Of a DNA stretch of 28,127 bases, positions 22,739 through 28,127 are shown in pieces. Source of the stretch: a bacterium (lineage in GTDB: Bacteria > Bacillota_I > Bacilli_A > RFN20 > CAG-826); NCBI GenBank assembly GCA_004561785.1, contig SFUB01000006.1, positions 1 to 28,127 of the forward strand, in the 5' to 3' direction. Numbering within the stretch: position 1 is the first letter of the stretch; each line of letters starts with the position of its first letter. Below the pieces are notes generated by a model. It saw only the letters and a program-made list of their open reading frames with translations, did no database searches and was not told the DNA's origin. Both the position numbers and the translations under genes were made by a program.

Positions 22739-24419
22739 TCTCTCCGCCCCCTTTGCGGTCTTTGAGGGTGTCGGAGAGCCGGGTCAAGGCGATTTTGGTC
22801 GCGGCCGCGGATTCTCCGAGCAATTGGGCGATCTGCTGGACCGCCTCCATGTTCTTGTCGATGACTTCCGAGGTGACCCTGGCGGTCTCCTCGGCGTCTT
22901 TGAGATGCCTGGCTTTGCGGATCTCGTGGTCGGTGACGTCGCGGAGAGACCCCAAGACGATGTGGAAGCGTTCGTCGTAATGGATGGTGGCTTCGCAGAT
23001 CTTGCCGTTGGGCAGGCTAATTTTCTTCAAACGCGTGTTCTCTCCGGACAAGGAGAGGAAGAAGAGCTCCGGATCGAGGAACTCCCCCACCTGATGGCCG
23101 ATGAGGGCGCTTGGGGCCCCGCTTCCGAGAATCGAGGCCATCGCGGGGTTCGAGAGTTGGATCACGCCATCTTCGTTCAGGACCAAGATGCCATTGGGCG
23201 AATATTCGACGATGTCGCTCCCAAAGCTCGTGGCTTTCTCCATGAGGAAGGGGAGGCACATCTCGAGGTTGGCCTTGCCCATGAGCACGGCGATCGCCTT
23301 CTCCCGGCAGCTAGGATAACCGCAGGAAGCGCAGTTGAGCTCGTCTTTTTTCGAATTCTTGCCTATCTTCCTAAGCACCGCTTCGATCTGGGCTTCGGTA
23401 AAGCTCGGCCTTTGATTTTCCAAGGGGGCGAATTCCTTGTGGGCGGGGATTTCCTCCGCCGCATCAAGGAAATCCTCCTCCCCGGCGAATTTGGTTAAGG
23501 CAAGCCGCCCTTCGAGCAGCCCCCGCTTTTCGCTTTTGTGGGCGGGGCCAGAGAGGCAGGAGCCGGAACAGGCGCTCATCTCAAGGAAGGCGTGGCTGAT
23601 CTTGCCTTCCTCGATGGCCTTCAAGGCCTCGATGCAGTTTTCCACGCCGGAGAGGGCCAAGTAATCGTAGGAGGCTTCCCTTTTTTGCATCGAGGAAAGG
23701 ATGCCTCCTTCGCTCGGGAAGAGGCGGGTTCGGGATTGGTTTTCTTTCTTTTCGCCTTGTTTCTTCGGCTCGATGCCTTTTTCGTGGAAAAGCTTCTCTA
23801 GTTCAAGGAAAGTGAGCACGCAGTCGACGGACCCCGGGTAGCGGTCCCCCTCTTCTTTCTTCGCTAGGCACGGGCCTAAGAAGATGACCTTGGCACCCGG
23901 ATGGGCGGATTTGATCATCCGTGCGTGCTCCTCCATCGGGGAGGGGACCTCGGCGAGGTACTTGAGGCAAGACGGATGGTGCTTCTGGATGAGCAGGTTC
24001 ACCGAGGGGCAGCAAGAAGAGATGAGGATGTCTTTGTCCCCTTGTTTCAGAAGGGATTGGTATTCCTCTTTGACTCTTTTGGCCCCGATGGCGGTCTCTT
24101 CGACGCCTTGAAACCCCAAAGCGAGCAAGGCTTCCTTCATGCCTTCGATCCCCGCGTCGGGGAAAGAAGAGAGAAAGCTCGGGGCCAAGGAGGCGTAGCA
24201 ATTCCCCTGCTTCAGCAAAGACAAGGCCAAGGAAAGGTCGTCCCGGATCTCCGGGCAATGCTGCGGGCATACGGAAAAGCAGTTCCCGCAGTAGATGCAG
24301 GAAGAAGGCAAAATCTTGGCCTGGCCATTCTCGAAGGATATGGCCTTGACCGGGCAGAAGCGGATGCATTTGTAGCAGCTTCGGCAGTCGGCGTCGGCGT
24401 TGCGCAGCACATCGTTCAT
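22725..24419 (-). CDS. hydS: PAS-containing sensory [FeFe] hydrogenase (HydS-like, group C)
   Basis: This gene encodes 564 residues. Two ferredoxin motifs sit at 12-22 (CRSCYKCIRFC) and 41-51 (CIYCGNCFSVC). The H-cluster domain has SSCCPSV with Cys136 and Cys137, GPCLAKK with Cys184, and MSACSGSC with Cys284 and Cys288. A further Fe-S motif, CASCGYPSC, follows at 363-371. A PAS domain lies at about 400-495 (YSPNGILVLNEDGVIQLSNPAM), and a heptad-like C-terminal helix of about 60 residues ends the protein. No histidine-kinase domain is attached. The layout is that of putative H2-sensing hydrogenases. It overlaps the phosphatase gene by 14 bp, making the phosphatase its likely output. GGAGAGG lies about 9 nt before the ATG. 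Confidence 0.92.
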   Translation of the reverse strand: MNDVLRNADADCRSCYKCIRFCPVKAISFENGQAKILPSSCIYCGNCFSVCPQHCPEIRDDLSLALSLLKQGNCYASLAPSFLSSFPDAGIEGMKEALLALGFQGVEETAIGAKRVKEEYQSLLKQGDKDILISSCCPSVNLLIQKHHPSCLKYLAEVPSPMEEHARMIKSAHPGAKVIFLGPCLAKKEEGDRYPGSVDCVLTFLELEKLFHEKGIEPKKQGEKKENQSRTRLFPSEGGILSSMQKREASYDYLALSGVENCIEALKAIEEGKISHAFLEMSACSGSCLSGPAHKSEKRGLLEGRLALTKFAGEEDFLDAAEEIPAHKEFAPLENQRPSFTEAQIEAVLRKIGKNSKKDELNCASCGYPSCREKAIAVLMGKANLEMCLPFLMEKATSFGSDIVEYSPNGILVLNEDGVIQLSNPAMASILGSGAPSALIGHQVGEFLDPELFFLSLSGENTRLKKISLPNGKICEATIHYDERFHIVLGSLRDVTDHEIRKARHLKDAEETARVTSEVIDKNMEAVQQIAQLLGESAAATKIALTRLSDTLKDRKGGGENGSR

Positions 24420-24441
24420 AGGGGTTTACCTCTCCATGTCG

Positions 24442-24467
24442 AAAAGGGGGCCCAAGGGAGGGCCCCC
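24442..24467 (-). terminator. Terminator-like hairpin between the [2Fe-2S] protein gene and hydS
   Basis: On the minus strand GGGGGCCC-TCCCTT-GGGCCCCC gives a perfect 8-bp all-GC stem, followed by TTTT. It lies 7 nt after the stop codon of the thioredoxin-like gene and 22 nt before the hydS start. The T run is short, so partial termination is likely, giving more rex-adhE than hydrogenase message. Confidence 0.65.
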
Positions 24468-24474
24468 GAAGGAA

Positions 24475-24732
24475 CTAGCCTAGAAGCGGAAGGACCTCTT
24501 CCTTCAGGAAGGAAGGAACCTTCTCCGGGGTGAGGCCGGGGAGGATCTTCTCCCCCACCTTCACCGAGACCCCGTCGTGCCCGCATTGGCCGAGGCAAAA
24601 CGCGGCTTTGAGTTCGACTTTGTCCTCGAGGCCGTTTTTGAGGATCTCTCCCCTCAAGGCCTCGATGACGTCGCGGGAGCCCTTCAAATGGCAGGAGCTC
24701 CCAACGCAAATGGCAAGTTCGATTTTATCCAT
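24475..24732 (-). CDS. Thioredoxin-like [2Fe-2S] ferredoxin (NuoE/HydC C-terminal type)
   Basis: This gene encodes 85 residues. Four Cys in the pattern C9-x4-C14 and C46-x3-C50 (ICVGSSCHLKGS, AFCLGQCG) ligate a [2Fe-2S] cluster in the thioredoxin-fold ferredoxins related to NuoE and the small subunits of bifurcating hydrogenases. The protein lacks the N-terminal helical bundle of NuoE. The start overlaps the adhE stop by one base (TGATG), with AAGGGA just upstream, so translation is coupled. Genes of this type are known in hfs/hydS clusters. A role in passing electrons to or from HydS or the hydrogenase is inference. Confidence 0.88.
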   Translation of the reverse strand: MDKIELAICVGSSCHLKGSRDVIEALRGEILKNGLEDKVELKAAFCLGQCGHDGVSVKVGEKILPGLTPEKVPSFLKEEVLPLLG

Positions 24733-27383
24733 CAGTTCCCTTTATAGGCGCTCTTCATGATCGAAACCATGTCCTCGACCATGGGCTCACGCGGATTGCA
24801 CGGGGTGCATTGGTCCTCGTAGGCCAAATACGCCAACTCCTCTAGATGCTCATTATAGTTCTTTTCATCGGGGATAATCGATTGGAAGTTCATGTCCATG
24901 CCGATTTCCTTGCCGAGATTCAGGACCGCCTGGGCCAAAACCTCGCCGGCGTCTTCGGGCTTCTCGCACTTGAGGCCGAGGGCGTTGCAGATGCTCTGGT
25001 ACTTCTTGTCGCACTGGTACTCCTCGTACTTCGGCCACAGGGCGAGCTTGGTCGGCTGGGTGCCGTTGTAGCGGATGACGTGGGGAAGCAAGATGCCGCA
25101 GGTCTGGCCGTGGATGGTGTGGAACTCGCCGCCCATCTTGTGGGCGAGGGAGTGGACGAGGCCGAGGAAGCTGTTGGCGAAGGCCATGCCGGCGATGGTC
25201 GCGGCGTTATGCATCTTCTCCCTGGCTTTGAGGTCGTGGGCACCGTCTTTGACCGCGCGGGGGAGGTATTCGAAGACCAGCTTGATGGCCTCGAGGCAAA
25301 GCCCATCGGTGAAGTCGCTGGCCATGACCGAGGTATAGGCCTCGATCGCGTGGGTGAGGACGTCCATGCCGGTATAGGCGGTGCTCCGGGCCGGGATGTT
25401 GGTCGTGAATTCAGGATCGACGATCGCGATCGAGGGGGTCAAGGAATAGTCCGTGAGCGGATATTTCTTGAGGTTGGCCTTGTCGGAGATGACGGCGAAG
25501 GGCGAGACTTCCGAGCCGGTTCCCGAGGTGGTCGGGATGCAGATGAGCTTGCTCTTCCTGCCGAGTTCCGGGTATTTGAAGGCCCTCTTGCGGATGTCCA
25601 TGAACTTCTGCTTGAGGTCGTTGAAGTCGACTTCGGGGTGCTCATAGAAGATCCACATGCCTTTGGCGGCGTCCATGGCGGAGCCTCCGCCGAGGGCGAT
25701 GATCGTGTCGGGCTGGAATTCCTTCATGAGCTCGACGCCGCGTCGGACGGTGGAGATGTCGGGATCGGGTTCGACCTCAGCGAAGAGCTGATAGGTGACC
25801 GGGTTTCGGCGCAAAGCCAATTGGTCGGTGATCTTCTTGAGGAAGCCGAGCTGGACCATCGAATGGTCGGTGACGATGAAGACTTTGTTGAGGTCCTTCG
25901 CCGATTTCAGGTATTGGATCGAATTGCGTTCGAAGTAAATCTTCTGCGGGACTTTGAACCACTGCATGGTGTTCCTCCTCTTTCCGACTTTCTTGATGTT
26001 GAGCAGGTTGATGGCCGAGACGTTGCCCGCGACCGAGTTATGGCCATAAGAGCCGCAGCCGAGGGTGAGCGAGGGCAAGAAGGAGTTGTACACGTTGCCG
26101 ATGCCGCCGAAGGTGGAAGGCGAGTTCCAGACGATGCGGATGGCCTTGACTTTGTCGCCGAAGGCGTCGGACATCGATTGCTCTTTGCAGTGGATGGCGG
26201 CGCTATGGCCGAGGCCGCCGAATTCGAGCATCTTCTCGCAGAGGTCGAACCCTTCCGCGGCGTCTTTGACTTTGTAGACGGCGAGCACCGGGGAGAGCTT
26301 TTCCCTGGAAAGCGGCTCGGAGGGGCCGACTTCCTGGCACTCGGCGGCGATGATCTGGCAGCCTTCCGGGATCTCGAAGCCGGAGTTTTTGGCGATGTTG
26401 GCGGCGCTCATGCCGGCGACGGCCGGGTTGAGTTTGGCGGATTCGACGCCCGCTTCGCCTTTGCTCACGCCGAACATGAACTTCTCGAGTTTCCTGGCTT
26501 CGGCGGGGCTAGCGAAGTAGACGCGGTATTTCTTGAAGAGGGCCACCGCTTCTTCGTAGACCGGCTCATCGATGAACACGGCGGATTCGGAGGCGCAGAT
26601 CATGCCGTTGTCGAAGGCTTTGGACAAGACCACGTCGTTGACGGTCTGAGGCAAGTCGGCCGAACGGTCGATGTAGCAAGGGACGTTGCCGGCCCCGACG
26701 CCCAAGGCGGGCTTGCCGCAGCTATAGGCGGCCTTGACCATGGCGTTGCCTCCGGTGGCTAAGATGGTCGCGATGCCGGGGTGGTTCATGAGGGCGCTTG
26801 TGGCCTCCATGGAACCGTGCTCGATCCACTGGATGCAGTTCTCGGGGGCGCCGGCCTTCACCGCGGCTTCGAGCATGACTTTCGCGGCTTCTTTGGAGCA
26901 ATGGAAGGATCCGGGGTGGAAACTGAAGATGATCGGGTTCCTCGTCTTGATGGCGATGAGGGATTTGAAGATGACGGTCGAGGTCGGGTTGGTGACCGGG
27001 GTGATCCCGGCGACGACGCCGACGGGCTCGGCGATCTCGGTGATGCCGGTGACCGGATCGTCGGAGATGATGCCGACGGTCTTGGTGTGGCGCATGTTGT
27101 TGACGACGTATTCGCAGGCGAAGAGGTTCTTGGTGGCTTTGTCCTCGAAGACGCCCCTGTGGGTCTCTTCGATGGCCATGCGGGCCAAGGATCCGTGATG
27201 GTCGAGGCCGGCGACGGACATCTTGGCGACGATGTAGTCGATCTTCTCCTGGTCGAAGGTGGAGAATTCATCGAGGGCCTTGAGGCCTTTCTGGACGAGT
27301 TCGTCCACTTCCTTCTCGGCGGCTAGTTTCCTTTGCTCAAGCTCTTCTTGGGTCAAGGGTTTCTTGATTGCTTTCTCTGCCAT
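24732..27383 (-). CDS. adhE: Bifunctional acetaldehyde-CoA/alcohol dehydrogenase
   Basis: This gene encodes 883 residues, a full-length AdhE. It reduces acetyl-CoA to acetaldehyde and then ethanol with two NADH. The N-terminal aldehyde dehydrogenase half carries the acyl-thioester Cys263 in MICASES and the dinucleotide-binding region ATGGNAMVKAA. A linker (NIKKVGKRRNTMQWFKVP) leads to the iron-type alcohol dehydrogenase half. That half has GGGSAMDAAKG, CIPTTSGTGSEVSPFAV, and the iron-ligand segments DVLTHAIEAY and HSLAHKMGGEFHTIHG. Such enzymes form spirosomes. AAAGGAGG lies 8 nt before the ATG, and only two bases separate it from the rex stop, so rex and adhE share a transcript. Regulation by Rex through the promoter at 28064-28092 is therefore autoregulatory. 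No oddity is visible in the active sites. Confidence 0.97.
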   Translation of the reverse strand: MAEKAIKKPLTQEELEQRKLAAEKEVDELVQKGLKALDEFSTFDQEKIDYIVAKMSVAGLDHHGSLARMAIEETHRGVFEDKATKNLFACEYVVNNMRHTKTVGIISDDPVTGITEIAEPVGVVAGITPVTNPTSTVIFKSLIAIKTRNPIIFSFHPGSFHCSKEAAKVMLEAAVKAGAPENCIQWIEHGSMEATSALMNHPGIATILATGGNAMVKAAYSCGKPALGVGAGNVPCYIDRSADLPQTVNDVVLSKAFDNGMICASESAVFIDEPVYEEAVALFKKYRVYFASPAEARKLEKFMFGVSKGEAGVESAKLNPAVAGMSAANIAKNSGFEIPEGCQIIAAECQEVGPSEPLSREKLSPVLAVYKVKDAAEGFDLCEKMLEFGGLGHSAAIHCKEQSMSDAFGDKVKAIRIVWNSPSTFGGIGNVYNSFLPSLTLGCGSYGHNSVAGNVSAINLLNIKKVGKRRNTMQWFKVPQKIYFERNSIQYLKSAKDLNKVFIVTDHSMVQLGFLKKITDQLALRRNPVTYQLFAEVEPDPDISTVRRGVELMKEFQPDTIIALGGGSAMDAAKGMWIFYEHPEVDFNDLKQKFMDIRKRAFKYPELGRKSKLICIPTTSGTGSEVSPFAVISDKANLKKYPLTDYSLTPSIAIVDPEFTTNIPARSTAYTGMDVLTHAIEAYTSVMASDFTDGLCLEAIKLVFEYLPRAVKDGAHDLKAREKMHNAATIAGMAFANSFLGLVHSLAHKMGGEFHTIHGQTCGILLPHVIRYNGTQPTKLALWPKYEEYQCDKKYQSICNALGLKCEKPEDAGEVLAQAVLNLGKEIGMDMNFQSIIPDEKNYNEHLEELAYLAYEDQCTPCNPREPMVEDMVSIMKSAYKGN

Positions 27384-27385
27384 GG

Positions 27386-28027
27386 TTATTTTCCTCCTTT
27401 GGCTAATTCGACGTTGAGCCGGTGGCTAAGCACGGCTAACGAAGAAGCGAGATTTACGTTTTCGACGACGATGCCGTCTTTGACTTCGAGCTGGACCGGG
27501 GCGAAGTTCCAAATGGCCTTGGCTCCGCTTTCGACGGCGAGCTCGGCCACGCGCTGGGCGTGGTTAGCGGGAACGGTGAGGATCGCGATGTCGGCGTTAA
27601 GCTGCGGGAGCAATTCGGGCAGCCTCTCGATGGAGAACACCATCTTGCCCCCGACGGTCTTGCCGATGAGGTCCGGGTTGGCATCAAACCCAGCCAGGAT
27701 CTCTAATCCCATCTCGGAGAACGCCGGGAAGTTCAGCAGGGCTCCTCCTAGGTGTCCGCAGCCGATCAAGACGGCGCTCGCGGCATCGTGGTAGCCGAGG
27801 AAGGATTCAAGATCCTCAACGAGCTGTTTGACGCTTCTGCCCTTTTTGGGGCGGCCCGCTTCCAGGGAGACGGCCTGCAAGTCTTTGCGGACCTGCTCCT
27901 CGCTGTAGCCGAGTTTGGCGGCGATGCGGGGGGAGGATACGAATTCGCATCCCTCCGCGAGGAGCTCTTTGAAGTATTTCAGATAAATGGGATAGCGGCC
28001 TAGCTGGTTGTTTGAGAATCGATTCAT
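27386..28027 (-). CDS. rex: Redox-sensing transcriptional repressor Rex
   Basis: This gene encodes 213 residues. The N-terminal winged helix (residues 1 to about 75, with the recognition part YSEEQVRKDLQAV) is followed by a Rossmann domain. That domain shows GCGHLG at 89-94 and the acidic end of the second strand in GFDANPDLIG, as in Rex proteins that sense the NADH/NAD+ ratio. The C-terminal helix (LNVELAKG) is the domain-swapped dimer arm of the family. In Firmicutes Rex leaves DNA when NADH is high and so turns on fermentative genes such as adhE. AAAGGAGG lies 6 nt before the ATG. The gene leads the cluster, and its promoter spacer holds a TTGTT/AACAA palindrome, consistent with autorepression. 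Confidence 0.96.
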   Translation of the reverse strand: MNRFSNNQLGRYPIYLKYFKELLAEGCEFVSSPRIAAKLGYSEEQVRKDLQAVSLEAGRPKKGRSVKQLVEDLESFLGYHDAASAVLIGCGHLGGALLNFPAFSEMGLEILAGFDANPDLIGKTVGGKMVFSIERLPELLPQLNADIAILTVPANHAQRVAELAVESGAKAIWNFAPVQLEVKDGIVVENVNLASSLAVLSHRLNVELAKGGK

Positions 28028-28063
28028 CGTTGTCCTCCTTTCGCTAATCCTTTACCGGAAGCA

Positions 28064-28092
28064 ATAGTAAGGGCTTGTTTTAACAAAATCAA
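28064..28092 (-). promoter_or_regulatory. rex: Sigma-A-type promoter of rex-adhE
   Basis: On the minus strand TTGATT (28092-28087), a 17-nt spacer and TACTAT (28069-28064) form a good vegetative promoter. Transcription would begin near 28057, about 30 nt before the rex ATG. No other promoter is seen before adhE, which lies two bases after rex. Confidence 0.7.
28075..28086. promoter_or_regulatory. Candidate Rex-type operator in the promoter spacer
   Basis: The 12-bp element TTGTT-TT-AACAA is symmetric and lies wholly between -35 and -10. It contains one perfect Rex-like half-site (TTGTTAA on the minus strand), but it is shorter than the known TTGTTAA-N4-TTAACAA sites. Binding here would block RNA polymerase. 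Assignment to Rex rests on position and half-site only. Confidence 0.5.
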
Positions 28093-28094
28093 TG

Positions 28095-28120
28095 AAAAAG
28101 TAAATTCTTACCGGTTTACT
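28095..28120 (-). terminator. Weak hairpin plus T-run, possibly ending an upstream gene
   Basis: On the minus strand AGTAAA and TTTACT pair over 6 bp around a 10-nt loop and are followed by TTTT. The stem is AT-rich and the loop long, so it is weak. It may end a gene beyond the right window edge or may be an upstream regulator site for rex. Confidence 0.25.
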
Positions 28121-28127
28121 CATTGGC

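Noticed and set aside
24846..26762. 638-codon open frame on the plus strand opposite adhE
   Set aside because: It lies fully antisense to a clear AdhE with all active-site motifs. The translation is Gly/Asp/Val-rich with no domain, which is a by-product of GC-rich codon use.
1..28127. CRISPR arrays, tRNA/rRNA genes, insertion sequences, prophage or toxin-antitoxin genes
   Set aside because: No regularly spaced repeats, cloverleaf-like sequences, transposases, integrases or short two-gene toxin pairs were seen; the window is densely filled with metabolic genes.

Overview
The window reads as a chromosomal segment of an anaerobic, fermentative, Gram-positive-type bacterium, most likely an uncultured gut member of the Bacillota (Bacilli/Erysipelotrichia-like). 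The support is strong AAAGGAGG-type ribosome binding sites, lipobox lipoproteins, a Rex repressor, a bifunctional AdhE, [FeFe] hydrogenases, and surface proteins ending in a Ser-rich linker, a CGG motif, one membrane helix and a KRKK tail. The exact taxon cannot be read from the sequence. Every gene I support lies on the minus strand, so transcription runs from high to low coordinates. I see no rRNA, tRNA, CRISPR array, insertion sequence or phage gene.

Region A (28127 to 20070) is a redox and hydrogen module. Its order is rex, adhE, a small thioredoxin-like [2Fe-2S] protein, a PAS-containing sensory [FeFe] hydrogenase (HydS-like), a SpoIIE-type PP2C phosphatase, and a catalytic-type [FeFe] hydrogenase. 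The first gene has a clear promoter (-35 TTGATT, 17-nt spacer, -10 TACTAT) whose spacer holds a TTGTT/AACAA palindrome. A terminator-like hairpin separates the ferredoxin-like gene from hydS, and a terminator closes the cluster. The gene set resembles the hfs/hydS clusters known from Thermoanaerobacterium and Ruminococcus. It ties NADH sensing (Rex) and probable H2 sensing (HydS) to ethanol and H2 production.

Region B (20069 to 16978) holds two genes. One is a DUF2804 gene with TATAAT only six nucleotides before its ATG, so it is probably translated from a leaderless mRNA. It ends at an 18-bp perfect palindrome and a UUCG-loop terminator. The other is a cytoplasmic GH78-like alpha-L-rhamnosidase.

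Region C (16977 to about 3340) is a long glycan operon behind one recognisable promoter (-35 TTGTTT, -10 TACAAT) with a TTAACC/GGTTAA palindrome just upstream. It encodes a sugar-binding lipoprotein, two CUT1-type permeases, two paralogous TIM-barrel-like lipoproteins, two large cell-surface proteins with matching C-terminal anchors, a cytoplasmic SGNH (sialate-O-acetylesterase-like) esterase and a cytoplasmic GH20 hexosaminidase. The transport, surface and lipoprotein genes are interleaved, mostly with ATGA overlaps. This suggests a surface glycan-capture and import system, with deacetylation and trimming of the imported oligosaccharide inside the cell.

Region D (3328 to 1) starts with a ROK-family regulator, followed by a short ABC ATPase and three overlapping genes for small membrane or membrane-anchored proteins that I cannot assign. 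The last gene is cut by the window edge. No MalK-type ATPase with a C-terminal regulatory domain is present, so either this short ATPase or one encoded elsewhere must power the CUT1 permeases.
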